Below are positions 19,517 through 29,274 of a stretch of DNA of 64,000 nucleotides, in pieces. The stretch lies in NCBI RefSeq assembly GCF_001598295.1, contig NZ_BCYR01000010.1, forward strand, positions 186,001 to 250,000, in the 5' to 3' direction. Every line of letters starts with the position of its first letter. Position 1 is the first letter of the stretch. The translations under genes were made by a program, and so were the position numbers. Under the pieces are notes generated by a model. That model worked only from the letters and a program-made list of their open reading frames with translations. It ran no database searches and had not been told where the DNA came from. The stretch is from Klebsiella ornithinolytica NBRC 105727 = ATCC 31898 (GTDB taxonomy: Bacteria; Pseudomonadota; Gammaproteobacteria; Enterobacterales; Enterobacteriaceae).

Positions 19517-20350
19517 ATGGAAAGTGCTGTAGATCGCCACGTATTTTATATTTCTGACGGTACCGCCATTACGGCCGAAGTACTGGGGCATGCGGTGATG
19601 TCGCAATTCCCGGTCGCGATCAGCAGTTTTACGCTGCCGTTCGTCGAAAATATCAGCCGCGCGCGGGCAGTAAAGGAACAAATTGACGCCATCTATCAGC
19701 AGACCGGCATCCGCCCGCTGGTGTTCTACTCCATCGTTATCCCTGAAATTCGCGATATTATTTTGCAAAGTGAGGGGTTTTGTCAGGATATCGTGCAGGC
19801 TCTGGTGGCTCCGCTTCAGCAGGAACTGCGGCTCGACCCGACGCCCATCGCGCACCGCACCCACGGCCTGACGCCGGGTAACCTCAACAAATACGATGCA
19901 CGTATTGCGGCGATTGATTACACCCTCGCCCATGACGACGGGATCTCGCTGCGTAATCTCGATCAGGCACAGGTCATTTTGCTGGGCGTCTCGCGCTGCG
20001 GCAAAACCCCGACCAGTCTTTACCTGGCGATGCAGTACGGTATCCGCGCGGCAAACTACCCGTTTATCGCCGACGATATGGACAACCTGATCCTCCCGGC
20101 TTCGCTTAAACCCTTACAACATAAGCTGTTCGGTTTAACCATTAATCCGGAACGGCTGGCCGCGATCCGCGAAGAACGCCGTGAAAACAGCCGCTATGCA
20201 TCGATGCGCCAGTGTCGCATGGAGGTGACCGAGGTGGAGGCCCTGTATCGCAAGAATAAAATTCCGTGCCTGAATAGCACCAATTATTCTGTTGAAGAAA
20301 TTGCGACTAAAATCATGGACATCATGGGGCTGAATCGAAGAATGTACTAA
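19517..20350 (+). CDS. ppsR: PEP synthase regulatory protein (bifunctional kinase/pyrophosphorylase)
   Basis: PpsR (DUF299 family, also YdiA) inactivates PpsA by ADP-dependent phosphorylation of a threonine near the catalytic histidine, and reactivates it by phosphate-dependent removal. The P-loop-like [15 protein letters not shown] is near residues 150-164. I chose the ATG at 19517 ([17 protein letters not shown]), giving 277 residues as in E. coli, with CGGATGG as ribosome site. An ATG three codons earlier has none. Its end overlaps the Trp operator of aroH. Confidence 0.95.
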   Translation: MESAVDRHVFYISDGTAITAEVLGHAVMSQFPVAISSFTLPFVENISRARAVKEQIDAIYQQTGIRPLVFYSIVIPEIRDIILQSEGFCQDIVQALVAPLQQELRLDPTPIAHRTHGLTPGNLNKYDARIAAIDYTLAHDDGISLRNLDQAQVILLGVSRCGKTPTSLYLAMQYGIRAANYPFIADDMDNLILPASLKPLQHKLFGLTINPERLAAIREERRENSRYASMRQCRMEVTEVEALYRKNKIPCLNSTNYSVEEIATKIMDIMGLNRRMY

Positions 20351-20361
20351 CGAACTAGTGC
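20344..20361 (+). promoter_or_regulatory. TrpR operator of aroH
   Basis: GTACTAACGAACTAGTGC matches the TrpR operator (GTACTAGTTAACTAGTAC) with few changes and sits about 145 bp before aroH. It overlaps the last codons and stop of ppsR. Tryptophan-bound TrpR represses aroH in E. coli from such a site. Confidence 0.85.
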
Positions 20362-20505
20362 ATTGGAGAAAATTTGTTTATGCTATCGCCCGTGGCCTAT
20401 ACAGGATCATGACCTGCCCTTGCAATAAGCAGAGATTGGTTTATCGTGATGCGCATCACTTCCCGGCATTTTCGCCGCGGAAGAAACAGATTTTTTGAGA
20501 CTCCA

Positions 20506-21552
20506 ATGAATAAAACAGACGAATTGCGTACCGCGCGCATTGAAAGCCTGGTGACGCCCGCGGAACTGGCGCAGCGGCATCCCGTGTCTGCCGACGTTGC
20601 GGCGCACGTTGCCGCTTCCCGCCGCCGGATTGAAAAGATCCTCAACGGTGAAGATCGCCGCCTGCTGGTGATTATCGGACCGTGCTCCATTCATGATACC
20701 GACGCGGCGATGGACTACGCGCGCCGCCTGCAGGGGATGCGTGAACGCTACCAGCCGCAGCTGGAAATCGTCATGCGTACCTACTTTGAAAAACCGCGTA
20801 CCGTTGTTGGCTGGAAAGGGTTAATTTCGGATCCTGACCTTAACGGCAGCTATCGAGTGAATCACGGTCTTGAGCTGGCACGTCGGCTGCTGCTGCAGGT
20901 CAACGAGCTGGGGGTCCCCACCGCCACCGAATTTCTCGATATGGTGACCGGACAGTTTATTGCCGACCTGATAAGCTGGGGCGCTATCGGCGCGCGTACC
21001 ACCGAAAGCCAGATCCACCGGGAAATGGCCTCCGCGCTCTCCTGTCCGGTCGGCTTCAAAAACGGTACCGATGGTAATACCCGTATTGCCGTCGATGCCA
21101 TCCGTGCCTCCCGCGCCAGCCATATGTTCCTGTCGCCGGATAAACAGGGGCAGATGACCATCTATCAGACCAGCGGCAACCCGTACGGCCATATCATCAT
21201 GCGCGGCGGTAAACAGCCGAATTATCATGCTGAAGATATCGCCGCCGCCTGCGATGCGCTGCGTGAATTTGATCTGCCGGAACAGCTGGTGGTTGATTTC
21301 AGCCACGGCAACTGCCAGAAGCAGCACCGTCGTCAGCTGGAGGTGTGTGCCGATATCTGCCAGCAGATTCGCGCCGGCTCCACTTCGATTGCCGGCATCA
21401 TGGCCGAAAGCTTCCTGCAGGAAGGCACGCAGAAGGTGGTTGCCGGGCAGCCGCTGACGCGGGGCCAGTCCATTACCGATCCTTGCCTGAGCTGGGAAGA
21501 CAGCGAACGTTTGCTGGCCGAACTGGCCGCGGCAACCGCAACCCGCCTGTAG
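20506..21552 (+). CDS. aroH: 3-deoxy-7-phosphoheptulonate synthase, Trp-sensitive
   Basis: This DAHP synthase condenses PEP with erythrose 4-phosphate in the first step of aromatic amino acid synthesis. The 348-residue protein has the class I motifs IIGPCSIHD near residue 60, RTYFEKPRT near 91, GARTTESQ near 164 and DFSHGN near 266. The start at 20506 (MNKTDELRTARIESL) matches the AroH length and has no paralogue-specific extension. A TrpR operator and the ppsR neighbour identify it as AroH rather than AroF or AroG. It uses the PEP made by the adjacent ppsA product. Confidence 0.96.
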   Translation: MNKTDELRTARIESLVTPAELAQRHPVSADVAAHVAASRRRIEKILNGEDRRLLVIIGPCSIHDTDAAMDYARRLQGMRERYQPQLEIVMRTYFEKPRTVVGWKGLISDPDLNGSYRVNHGLELARRLLLQVNELGVPTATEFLDMVTGQFIADLISWGAIGARTTESQIHREMASALSCPVGFKNGTDGNTRIAVDAIRASRASHMFLSPDKQGQMTIYQTSGNPYGHIIMRGGKQPNYHAEDIAAACDALREFDLPEQLVVDFSHGNCQKQHRRQLEVCADICQQIRAGSTSIAGIMAESFLQEGTQKVVAGQPLTRGQSITDPCLSWEDSERLLAELAAATATRL

Positions 21553-21558
21553 TCCCTG

Positions 21559-21581
21559 CCCCCGCCACGTCGTGGTGGGGG
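21559..21581 (+). terminator. Hairpin after aroH
   Basis: CCCCCGCCACG and CGTGGTGGGG form a GC-rich stem (about 21559-21580) immediately after the aroH stop. A weak T-containing tract (GATTCTTT) follows, so it is a plausible but atypical terminator. Confidence 0.55.
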
Positions 21582-21665
21582 AGATTCTTTCCGCGCAGTC
21601 TGGCGCAGCCTCCCCCCAAAAAACAGGGTTTTCGCAAATAACGCTTGCCGTGAAAATTAACATTA

Positions 21666-21684
21666 TTGATAATGATTATCATTG
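21666..21684 (+). promoter_or_regulatory. Fur box of hemP
   Basis: TTGATAATGATTATCATTG is a near-perfect Fur box with an inverted AATGATTATCATT core, 25 bp before the hemP start. Iron-replete Fur should block transcription. Confidence 0.85.
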
Positions 21685-21708
21685 TTTCTTTTATTTTTAT
21701 TTGGTGCT

Positions 21709-21897
21709 ATGACGCGTATGGATAACACTGCCACAGCAGAAAAAACAAAAGACAATGCCCCTTACCCCATTCCCACGGACCGTAAGATCAACAGCCGCAC
21801 CTTACTCGGCGCTGAAGGCCGGGTGGTGATTGAGCATGGTGGCCAGCGCTATTTACTGCGCCAGACCCATGCGGGGAAACTGATTCTGACTAAATAG
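21709..21897 (+). CDS. hemP: HemP/YdiE family hemin-uptake-associated small protein
   Basis: The 62-residue cytoplasmic protein matches E. coli YdiE in its C-terminal half ([19 protein letters not shown] then [15 protein letters not shown]). HemP homologues lie in heme uptake loci and act in iron/heme-responsive control or uptake; no other heme genes are near. I set the start at 21709 ([12 protein letters not shown]) to match the YdiE length; 21718 is a second possibility. A strong Fur box directly upstream supports iron control. Confidence 0.87.
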   Translation: MTRMDNTATAEKTKDNAPYPIPTDRKINSRTLLGAEGRVVIEHGGQRYLLRQTHAGKLILTK

Positions 21898-21927
21898 ACC
21901 TTCTCCGCCCGCGAGCACAGAGAAGGT
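21898..21927. terminator. Shared hairpin between hemP and selO
   Basis: ACCTTCTC (21898-21905) and GAGAAGGT (21920-21927) form a perfect stem directly after the hemP stop and 12 bp after the selO end on the other strand. No U-run is seen. Confidence 0.55.
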
Positions 21928-21938
21928 CCGGGGTAACA

Positions 21939-23381
21939 TCAGCTGGAGCAACTCACTTCCAGACGCCTTCCCCAGTCGGGCGGACGATTGATATACTCAT
22001 CGTCCCGGTCTGCAAACGGCTGGCTTAATACCTCATGCAGACGCGCCAGTTCGCTCATATCCCCTTGCTCCGCCTGCTCAATGGCCCGCTGTGCCAGCCA
22101 GTTTCGTAACACCAGCGCCGGGTTGACGCTCTGCATCTGTTGCTGGCGTTGCGCATCGTCGATCGGCTCATCGCGCAGGCGCGCGCGATAGCCTGCAAAC
22201 CAGCTATCGAAGGCCGCGCGATCGATGAACTCATCGCGCAGCGGCGATGCCGCGCTGTGTTGTTCACTCACGCTCAGCATCCGGAAAGTCCGGGTGTAAT
22301 CGCTGCCTTCCCGTATCATCAGCGCGAACAGCCCATCCAGCAGGTCGTTATCACCTTTCTGCTGGGTGAACAGACCCAGCTTATCGCGCATCCGGCGGCC
22401 GTATACCGTCAGCAAAGCATGCTGGTAGTCATCCAGCGCGGCATTAAGCGCATCCACCGCAATAAACGGCGACAGCGACTGAGCGAGACGTTGTAAATTC
22501 CACAGGCCAACCGCCGGCTGGTTTTCAAAGCTGTAGCGGCCCTGATAATCGGAGTGGTTGCAGATAAAATCGGGTTTGAAGTCGTCCAGGAAGCCGTAGG
22601 GGCCGTAGTCCATCGTCAGCCCAAGAATCGACATGTTATCGGTATTCATCACCCCATGGGCGAAGCCAACCGTCTGCCAGCTGGCGATCAGCGTCGCCGT
22701 CCGCGTGACAACGTCACGGAACCATAGAACATATTTATCAGCGTCATCAACCAGCTCCGGCCAATGATGACGAATCACGTAGTCGGCCAGCTGCTGTACC
22801 TTTTCCGGCTCACGGCGATAATAAAAATGTTCGAAATGGCCAAAGCGCACGTGGCTTTCGGCCAGACGCATCAACATCGCGCCGCTTTCCAGCGTTTCGC
22901 GTTGCACGGGGGTATCGCTGGTGACCATGGCGAGCGCGCGCGTCGTCGGGATCCCCAGCGCATGCATGGCCTCCGAGGCCAGACTTTCGCGGATCGTGGA
23001 ACGTAGCACCGCCCGCCCGTCGCCCATTCGCGAATAGGGCGTCAGTCCGGCGCCTTTAAGATGCCAGTCGAGACGACGGCCGTCCGACAGCTGCTGTTCA
23101 GCAAGCAAAATCCCCCGGCCATCGCCAAGCTGGCCGGCCCAGGCGCCAAACTGATGGCCGCTGTAGACCTGCGCCAGCGGCGACATGCCCGGCAGCAGCG
23201 TTTCGCCTCCCCACACGCCGGCGCCCTGCGCCGGATGAAACAGCGCCTCGGGAATGCCCAGGGTTTGCGCCAGCGGCGCATTGTGCCAGATAAGTCGGGC
23301 ATTTTTCAGCGGAGTGGGCGCTAAAGGGGTATAGAAATCCGGCAGTTCATCACGCCAGTGGGTAGTAAAAGACAGGGTCAT
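21939..23381 (-). CDS. selO: Protein adenylyltransferase SelO (YdiU)
   Basis: SelO is a pseudokinase-fold enzyme that transfers AMP from ATP to Ser, Thr or Tyr of proteins involved in redox homeostasis. The 480-residue protein has the glycine-rich region QLGDGRGI near 85, the Lys in [15 protein letters not shown] near 109, and the metal-binding region [12 protein letters not shown] near 244-255. It ends EVSCSS, with a conserved Cys near the C-terminus where eukaryotic forms carry selenocysteine. A strong GGAGG ribosome site precedes the ATG at 23381. In E. coli ydiV lies between nlpC and this gene; here the gap is only 116 bp and ydiV is absent. Confidence 0.95.
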   Translation of the reverse strand: MTLSFTTHWRDELPDFYTPLAPTPLKNARLIWHNAPLAQTLGIPEALFHPAQGAGVWGGETLLPGMSPLAQVYSGHQFGAWAGQLGDGRGILLAEQQLSDGRRLDWHLKGAGLTPYSRMGDGRAVLRSTIRESLASEAMHALGIPTTRALAMVTSDTPVQRETLESGAMLMRLAESHVRFGHFEHFYYRREPEKVQQLADYVIRHHWPELVDDADKYVLWFRDVVTRTATLIASWQTVGFAHGVMNTDNMSILGLTMDYGPYGFLDDFKPDFICNHSDYQGRYSFENQPAVGLWNLQRLAQSLSPFIAVDALNAALDDYQHALLTVYGRRMRDKLGLFTQQKGDNDLLDGLFALMIREGSDYTRTFRMLSVSEQHSAASPLRDEFIDRAAFDSWFAGYRARLRDEPIDDAQRQQQMQSVNPALVLRNWLAQRAIEQAEQGDMSELARLHEVLSQPFADRDDEYINRPPDWGRRLEVSCSS

Positions 23382-23450
23382 GGTTCCTCCTCTCTCCAGT
23401 GTAGTGCCTTCAACAAGGTATTAACACGGGAGAAACGCAGGGTTATCGAC

Positions 23451-23477
23451 ATAAAAAAAGGGAAGCCAGTGCTTCCC
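23451..23477 (-). terminator. nlpC terminator
   Basis: On the minus strand GGGAAGC, an ACTG loop and GCTTCCC are followed by seven T residues (A-run at 23453-23459 on the plus strand). It ends the btuED-nlpC unit. Confidence 0.9.
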
Positions 23478-23497
23478 CTTCGCCACGACGTCCGTCG

Positions 23498-23962
23498 CTA
23501 TATCCTGCGGGCCTGCCAGAACTTCTTATTCCAGTAGACGTTATCCAGGGAGGAACGCGTCACGCCCTGGCTGGTCGATGCATGGATAAACTGATTGTCG
23601 GTATCGTAGATGCCCACATGCAGACCGCTGTCGCCGGACCCGGTTTTGAAAAAGACCAGATCCCCCGGCAACAACTCACTTTTATCAATTTTAGTGCCAA
23701 TCTCTGCCTGATCGCGAGTTTCACGCGGCAGCTGTAGGGCAAACTTATCGCGGAAGGTCATGAGGACAAATCCGGAACAATCGACCCCGCGCGGAGACAT
23801 ACCGCCATAGCGATACGGCGCGCCCCGCCAGTTACGCAGCTGTTCGTTCAGGTTCGCGATAACGGTAATGGAATCTGCAAGCCGCGGATTCGGCGGCGGC
23901 GCCCGGTGGCTGCTGCAGCCAGCCAGAAATAGCGCCGTCAATAAAATGAACCACAAACGCAT
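23498..23962 (-). CDS. nlpC: NlpC/P60 family lipoprotein
   Basis: The 154-residue protein has a lipoprotein signal ending in LAGC (Cys16) and an NlpC/P60 peptidase domain from about residue 35. Catalytic Cys62 is in VDCSGFV, His115 in GLHVGIY and a third polar residue near 127 (FIHAST). Family members cleave peptidoglycan stem peptides; E. coli NlpC itself is little studied. It is the last gene of the btu-nlpC cluster, 81 bp after btuD. Confidence 0.94.
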   Translation of the reverse strand: MRLWFILLTALFLAGCSSHRAPPPNPRLADSITVIANLNEQLRNWRGAPYRYGGMSPRGVDCSGFVLMTFRDKFALQLPRETRDQAEIGTKIDKSELLPGDLVFFKTGSGDSGLHVGIYDTDNQFIHASTSQGVTRSSLDNVYWNKKFWQARRI

Positions 23963-24043
23963 CTCAGACGATTCCTCTGTTCCTTATCAATTCGTCAGGA
24001 TAATTTAGCTGGTTTATCAATGCACTGGCAAGGGTGCTTCGTG

Positions 24044-24793
24044 CTACTGTGACGCAACGAGCATAAAATGACCGGCAACCGCGATGCGCTGAAAAGGAAT
24101 CGCATAGGCCGCGGTTAAGTTTTCTTCGGTTAACACTGCCGATGTCTCACCGCAGGCAATGGCCTGCCCCCGGCAGATAAGCCAGGATTGATGGGCGTGT
24201 CGCAGGGTATGGTTAAGATCGTGACTGCTCATCACTACCGCCACGCCCGCCTCGCACAGTTCACCCAGAACGCGATCTAGCGCCGCCTGCTGCGCCACGT
24301 CCAGACTGTTCATCGGTTCATCCAGCACCAGCAGCTGCCCCGCCGGATTCGCCAGCGGATGAACCTGCAGAATGACCGCCGCCAGGCGTACGCGCTGCCA
24401 CTCGCCGCCAGAAATATGATTCACCTGGCGCCCGAGCTTATCGCTCAGGCCCAGCTTATCGGCAACGCTGGCGAGCAGTTCGCTTTGCCCACCATTTTGC
24501 AGATGCAACGACAGATAGTGCCATACCGGCATGGCAAAAGGCGGCATCTGGTGCTGGCTCAGGTAGGCCCGGTGACGCGCCAGCTCCTGTGCCGACCACT
24601 GGCCCAGTTTACGTTCGTTAAGAATAACGTCTCCGGGCCCCGCAGTCAGACCGGCCATTCGCATCAGCAGCGTGCTTTTGCCTGCGCCGTTTGGCCCTAC
24701 CAGATGGACCATTTCACCCGGACGCACCTGGGCGCTAAACGGCGCCAGACGCCCCGCTTCTTTGACATTCCGCAGCTGCATCAGAAACGGCAT
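24044..24793 (-). CDS. btuD: Vitamin B12 ABC transporter ATPase BtuD
   Basis: BtuD powers cobalamin import through BtuC, with BtuF as binding protein (gene not in the window). The 249-residue protein has Walker A GPNGAGKS (33-40), signature [12 protein letters not shown] (near 127-138), Walker B QLLVLDEP (153-160) and the switch His in [14 protein letters not shown]. Its ATG overlaps the btuE stop by one base (TAATG), so coupling is likely. Confidence 0.95.
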   Translation of the reverse strand: MPFLMQLRNVKEAGRLAPFSAQVRPGEMVHLVGPNGAGKSTLLMRMAGLTAGPGDVILNERKLGQWSAQELARHRAYLSQHQMPPFAMPVWHYLSLHLQNGGQSELLASVADKLGLSDKLGRQVNHISGGEWQRVRLAAVILQVHPLANPAGQLLVLDEPMNSLDVAQQAALDRVLGELCEAGVAVVMSSHDLNHTLRHAHQSWLICRGQAIACGETSAVLTEENLTAAYAIPFQRIAVAGHFMLVASQ

Positions 24794-25344
24794 TATTTCG
24801 CTAACGCCCCTTTAATGGCGGCAACCAGCAGCGGATCGTCCGGGGTCATATCCGGCGAGAAGCGCTGGATAACCTGGCCATCTTTGCCCAGCAGGAATTT
24901 TTCGAAATTCCACAAAATGTCGCCGACGTTGGCCGGCGCACGGCCTTTGCTTGCCATACGCTCGTAGAAACCGCTGCCTTCTGGCGCCACGGCCTGCGGC
25001 GCGGCCTCAACCAGTTTCTGGTACAGCGGATGACGATGTTCACCGTTGACGTCTACCTTGCTGAACAGCGGGAAAGTGACGCCATAGGTCGTACTACAAA
25101 ACGTCTTAATCTCCTCTTCGCTCCCAGGCTCCTGGCCCAGGAACTGGTTGCAAGGGAAGCCAAGCACGGTAAGCCCATCGTGCCCGAGATCTTTTTGCAA
25201 TGTCTCCAGCTGCTCATACTGCGGCGTGAGACCACATTTTGAGGCCACGTTCACAATCAGCAGAACGCGACCCGCATAGTCCGCCAGCGTCGTTTTTTGA
25301 CCATCAATCGTGGTGACTTCAGTATTCAGAATATCGTGTTGCAT
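24793..25344 (-). CDS. btuE: Glutathione peroxidase family protein BtuE
   Basis: BtuE is a thiol peroxidase of the glutathione peroxidase family. Despite its operon it is not needed for B12 uptake in E. coli. The 183-residue protein has the active-site Cys37 in VASKCGLT, the FPCNQF motif near 63-68 and a Trp in [20 protein letters not shown] ribosome site supports the start at 25344 ([11 protein letters not shown]); the open frame upstream has no homology. In E. coli btuC precedes it directly, but here a gene on the other strand separates them. Confidence 0.94.
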   Translation of the reverse strand: MQHDILNTEVTTIDGQKTTLADYAGRVLLIVNVASKCGLTPQYEQLETLQKDLGHDGLTVLGFPCNQFLGQEPGSEEEIKTFCSTTYGVTFPLFSKVDVNGEHRHPLYQKLVEAAPQAVAPEGSGFYERMASKGRAPANVGDILWNFEKFLLGKDGQVIQRFSPDMTPDDPLLVAAIKGALAK

Positions 25345-25570
25345 AGCCTTCCCTCCGTCCATAAAACGGGTTTCTGATTTAAGGTGATCCCTATCTACTG
25401 TAGCGGATTCACGGGCGCTCATTGTACGTCTAATCGGCGGCCAGGAATACCGCACCGTACGCGCCGCTAACATGAATTCCTCTCAATATGGTCAGCAGAC
25501 AATTCAGTGTACAGTGTTAAATGGATGTAATAGCCTTTTGTTATGGACTAATTTGAGAGAGTTTTTATAG

Positions 25571-26371
25571 ATGAAAAAGTTGTTAAGCTCAGTGTTAATC
25601 GCCACATCGGTAGTATTGTTATCGGCCTGCTCTCCTGACGATAACAACAAAGTTAAGGTGGCGATTAACACCGGACCGGATGAAGCCATCTGGAAAGTGG
25701 TTGAGCAGGTGGCGAAGGATAAATACAACCTCGACGTTGAGGTTATCTCTTTCAATGACTACGTACTGCCAAATGAAGCGTTAAATAATAAAGACGTCGA
25801 TGCTAACGCCTTCCAGACGCTGCCCTATCTCGAGGCGCAGTCCAAAGAGCGCGGCTACAATTTTGCCATCGTTGGCAAAACGTTCGTCTTCCCGATTGCC
25901 GCTTATTCACGCAAAATTAAACATATCAACGAGCTGCCGGACGGCGCAACGGTATCTATCTCTAACGAAACCACGACCTTAGGCCGCAGCCTGCTCCTGC
26001 TGCAGGCGCAGGGCTTAATCAAACTGAAAGAGGGCGTGGGCTATCTGCCGACGTCGCTGGATATTATCGACAACCCGAAACATTTGAAAATTGTTGAAGT
26101 CGATACGCCGCAGCTGACCCGTACTCTCGACGATCCGAACGTCGCGCTGTCGATTATTAACACCAACTTCTCCGCGCAGGCAGGTCTTTCCGCGGCCCGC
26201 GATGGTTTATTTATGGAAGGACCGGACTCTCCGTATGTGAATGCCATCGTTTCACGTGAAGAGAATAAAGACAGTAAAAAGATTCAGCAGTTGAAAGAGG
26301 CCTTCCAGACCAAAGAAGTCGCCGATAAAGCCATGGAAGTATACAAAGGCGATGCGATCAAAGGCTGGTAA
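25571..26371 (+). CDS. MetQ/NlpA family substrate-binding lipoprotein, orphan
   Basis: The 266-residue product has a lipoprotein signal peptide with lipobox LLSAC (Cys20) and a full NlpA/MetQ-type binding domain (VSISNETTTLGRSLLLLQAQGLIKLKEG and the AISx-type SPYVNAIVSREENKDS stretch). The family binds L- or D-methionine or related amino acids for the MetNI ABC importer, but no metN or metI gene is near. It lies on the plus strand between btuE and btuC, breaking the E. coli btuCED order. Possible roles are delivery to a distant MetNI or binding another amino acid. It has its own short upstream region and no visible Met-box. Confidence 0.85.
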   Translation: MKKLLSSVLIATSVVLLSACSPDDNNKVKVAINTGPDEAIWKVVEQVAKDKYNLDVEVISFNDYVLPNEALNNKDVDANAFQTLPYLEAQSKERGYNFAIVGKTFVFPIAAYSRKIKHINELPDGATVSISNETTTLGRSLLLLQAQGLIKLKEGVGYLPTSLDIIDNPKHLKIVEVDTPQLTRTLDDPNVALSIINTNFSAQAGLSAARDGLFMEGPDSPYVNAIVSREENKDSKKIQQLKEAFQTKEVADKAMEVYKGDAIKGW

Positions 26372-26388
26372 GCTCCAGCGTCCCGCCC

Positions 26389-26415
26389 CTGGCGCAGCGA
26401 TCATGGCTGCGCCAG
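26389..26415. terminator. Shared hairpin between the MetQ-like gene and btuC
   Basis: CTGGCGCAGC (26389-26398) and GCTGCGCCAG (26406-26415) form a perfect 10-bp stem with a 7-nt loop between two convergent genes. No U-run is present on either strand. Confidence 0.6.
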
Positions 26416-26423
26416 CCCACCGC

Positions 26424-27410
26424 TTATTGCGAATGCACGGATTTCAGCAGTAGCCAGATGAAGACCGGCGCGCCCAGCGTCGCGGTGACCACGCCGATCG
26501 GTAATTCCGCCGCCGACAGCGCCAGGCGGGCAATGATATCGGCGCCGAGCAGCGCACTGGCGCCGGCAAGCACGCAGGCCGGAAGCAGCACCCGATGATC
26601 GCTCAAGCCGCACAGGCGAAGAATATGCGGTATCACCAGCCCAATAAATCCAATTGCCCCAGCCAGCGCCACGCTCACGCCAACCAGCCAGCCTGTCGCC
26701 ACCACCAGCAGCCTGCGCCATAGCCAGAGAGGCAGCCCCAGCTGACGAGCGGACACCTCTCCCAGCGCCAGGAGATTCAGCGGCTGTGATTGCAGACACG
26801 CCCAGATAAGTACCGGCAACAGCGCCAGCATCAGCCACAGCTGCTGCCAGTCCACGCCGCCAAACCCGCCCATCATCCAGTACATGAGTTGACGCAAATC
26901 GAAAGAGGTGGAGAAATAGACCGCCCAGGTCATCAACGCGCTACAGATAATGCCGAGCGCGACGCCCGCCAGCAGCAGACGACTGGTTGACAGATGCCGC
27001 CGGGCAAAACGCAGCAGAATAAAAGTAATCACCAGCGCACCGGCAATCGCGCACAGCCCCAGCACCCATCCCGGCAGATAGCCTTTGCCCAGCAACACCG
27101 CAGCAATTAACCCCACGCCAGCGCCGTTAGAAACGCCCAGCAGCCCCGGTTCCGCCAGCGGGTTTTCGAATAATGCCTGCATGATCGCCCCGGAGAGTGC
27201 CAGCGCGGCGCCCACCAGCAGAACGGCCAACGTCCGCGGCAGACGAATCTGCCAGATAAACAGCTGCCCTTTGGCGCTGAACCACTCCTGCGGACCAATC
27301 CACTGGTCTCCGGCGCAGAGACTGACGGTCAACATGGCGAGCAGCAGCAGCAGGAGTGCAATAAGCCAGCGCCGGCTGCGGCGCTGTTGAGTTTGGACAA
27401 AGGTCAGCAT
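26424..27410 (-). CDS. btuC: Vitamin B12 ABC transporter permease BtuC
   Basis: BtuC (328 residues, about ten membrane helices, FecCD family) forms the channel of the BtuCD-F importer. Conserved blocks include [22 protein letters not shown] and [17 protein letters not shown], and the ATPase-contact region [17 protein letters not shown]. The start at 27410 (MLTFVQTQQ) aligns with E. coli; an ATG four codons upstream is also possible. Both neighbours differ from E. coli: a MetQ-like gene separates it from btuED, and a transporter cassette separates it from ihfA. It must therefore be transcribed separately from btuED. Confidence 0.95.
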   Translation of the reverse strand: MLTFVQTQQRRSRRWLIALLLLLLAMLTVSLCAGDQWIGPQEWFSAKGQLFIWQIRLPRTLAVLLVGAALALSGAIMQALFENPLAEPGLLGVSNGAGVGLIAAVLLGKGYLPGWVLGLCAIAGALVITFILLRFARRHLSTSRLLLAGVALGIICSALMTWAVYFSTSFDLRQLMYWMMGGFGGVDWQQLWLMLALLPVLIWACLQSQPLNLLALGEVSARQLGLPLWLWRRLLVVATGWLVGVSVALAGAIGFIGLVIPHILRLCGLSDHRVLLPACVLAGASALLGADIIARLALSAAELPIGVVTATLGAPVFIWLLLKSVHSQ

Positions 27411-27562
27411 AATTTCCGTCATGCCAGAAAGAGATGCCGTTGATTTTACGGTGGCGATAGAGGTGAGAAAAGCAAAACCTCCCGCAGGGGAAGAGATAAC
27501 CTGATGATCCAATGGCCACAACGGCGGGACATCGGCCCCGCCGCGCTGAGCAGAAAGGTCTC

Positions 27563-28996
27563 TTACACCAGCACCTGAAACAGCAGAGCGAAGAGAATAA
27601 TGTTAGCAATCACGATAGCCCAGCCGTTATAGAGCATGTACTTGAGATGGGTCGACTGCGCCAGCCCCATCTGCCCGAACATGTCCGAAGAGGGGAACGG
27701 GCCAAACCAGTCCACCTGCGATGAAGCCAGCAGAACCGCAGTGGTTCCCTGCGGCGGGACGCCGGCAGCCATCAACATCGGGCCAAAAATCTTGTGGGTA
27801 AAGGTCATCTGCGCCACCGCCGCGCCGGGAACATGGCCAATGATATTGAAGGCGAAAATACAAAAGCACAGCCAGGCCGGGGAGATCCCTTCCAACAGCG
27901 GCTGGGTGTAGTCCAGCAGCCCCTGATAGGCATGGAGCCCATCCATCAGTTCAAGAATCGGGTTATAGAGCCAGTAGAGGATAAACATCCACACCAGACG
28001 GCCGCAGCCGTGATACAGCGCCTGTAAAATCTGCGTGGGCCGTAGGCCGCCGACCAGTCCGGTGATCAACGCCACCAGCAGCATCACAATAATCGCGAAG
28101 CTAAAGCCGGCTTTTATCACTACCCCAACCACCGCCATCACGATAATCGTTGCCGCAAACGCCAGCGCGCTGAGCTTTTTGCGCCTTGAAACGGCGGCAC
28201 TGGCTTGCTCCTGCGTTTTTTCAGACAGGTCGACCTCATACCGCAGCTTCCCTTCGGTCATCTTCTGAATGCGCCCCGCCATCACCCAGCCGGCCAGCAG
28301 AGTCACCGCACTCATTGGCAACCCGACATACAGCAAATAGTCCGGATAGCTGAGGCCGCCGAGCTTGAGAATCGTCACGGTACTCGGCGTAAACGGCCCG
28401 GTAAAAAGTCCGATGGAGCCGGCGGTCATCATCAGCGCGGCCACCGTCGGCGGCGTCAGTCTGACCGCCGCGGCAACCGGAATAATTACCGCCACGATGA
28501 TCGCATTTCCCCCGGCCATGGTCCCCAGGGAGCCGCAGATGAGAATCGACGAAATGACAATACCCAGTTTAACCCGGGTCTGACTCGACAGCCCGATACG
28601 ATGAACCACAAATTTCACCAGCTCCACCGCGGCGCCGGTACGAGTCGCCACTTCTCCGACACCGGCACCGAGCATAATGATTAACCCGACGGTGGCAATA
28701 AAAGAGCCGGTCGATTTTGCCAGCATTGTTCCCATTTCAGGCAAGCTGGTCGAGGTCATAATCATCGCAATAATAATGGATGAGATCACCGCCAGCACAA
28801 TATCTACCCCGACGAGCGAGAGGATGGCGAGGGCGACAAGCGGTGTAAAACTCAGCAAGCCGAGTTCGTCTGCGGGGTGTCCATGGCACCAAAATGCCGT
28901 CGCTAAAAACAGCCCTAATAACAGGCCAATAATAATATTTTTTCTGGTGATATTCTGTCTGGCTAGCGGGTTGCCAGAGAGCGTTGAGTCACTCAT
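27563..28996 (-). CDS. Secondary transporter of the ion transporter (GntP/NhaC/CitMHS-like) superfamily
   Basis: The 477-residue protein has about twelve hydrophobic segments and a soluble charged loop near residues 235-265. It shows paired re-entrant-type regions such as [29 protein letters not shown] and [16 protein letters not shown], typical of anion or Na+ coupled carriers in this superfamily. The exact substrate cannot be read. It is divergent from a LysR regulator that heads a DadA-like/RidA-like pair, so an amino acid or amine substrate is likely. AAGGAG before the ATG at 28996 sets the start. I do not assign a symbol. Confidence 0.7.
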   Translation of the reverse strand: MSDSTLSGNPLARQNITRKNIIIGLLLGLFLATAFWCHGHPADELGLLSFTPLVALAILSLVGVDIVLAVISSIIIAMIMTSTSLPEMGTMLAKSTGSFIATVGLIIMLGAGVGEVATRTGAAVELVKFVVHRIGLSSQTRVKLGIVISSILICGSLGTMAGGNAIIVAVIIPVAAAVRLTPPTVAALMMTAGSIGLFTGPFTPSTVTILKLGGLSYPDYLLYVGLPMSAVTLLAGWVMAGRIQKMTEGKLRYEVDLSEKTQEQASAAVSRRKKLSALAFAATIIVMAVVGVVIKAGFSFAIIVMLLVALITGLVGGLRPTQILQALYHGCGRLVWMFILYWLYNPILELMDGLHAYQGLLDYTQPLLEGISPAWLCFCIFAFNIIGHVPGAAVAQMTFTHKIFGPMLMAAGVPPQGTTAVLLASSQVDWFGPFPSSDMFGQMGLAQSTHLKYMLYNGWAIVIANIILFALLFQVLV

Positions 28997-29274
28997 ATAA
29001 CTCCTTGATGCCAATAAAACCGGCCGCTATTGGGACGCGGTGTATTCGGGCCTGCTCAGAAAATATCCCCCTCGTTATAATGTGTTGGCTTGGTTGCCTG
29101 AGGGTGTATGTAGGGACAACAGGTATTGTTCTGAGAATCGGATTATCCGCCGGAAGGCGGCGCAGTCAGCGCGATAAGTAAACAGCTCGCTGATTGCGGA
29201 TTAAATTTATGTTAACTTAATGTTATTGGAAAATGACTTTTTATCTGGCCTCTATAACCCTGAGTTAACTCCTC
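28997..29274. other. Divergent control region of the transporter/LysR cassette
   Basis: This 278 bp region is AT-rich toward the LysR start (ATTAAATTTATGTTAACTTAATG). LysR-type regulators usually bind T-N11-A sites in such divergent regions. Several candidates fit, but none stands out. Confidence 0.4.

Noticed and set aside
27411-27562. Possible cobalamin riboswitch before btuC
   Set aside because: I looked for the B12-box (GCCACTG-type) and the expected multi-stem pattern and did not see them; the 152 bp is too short and lacks the conserved core.
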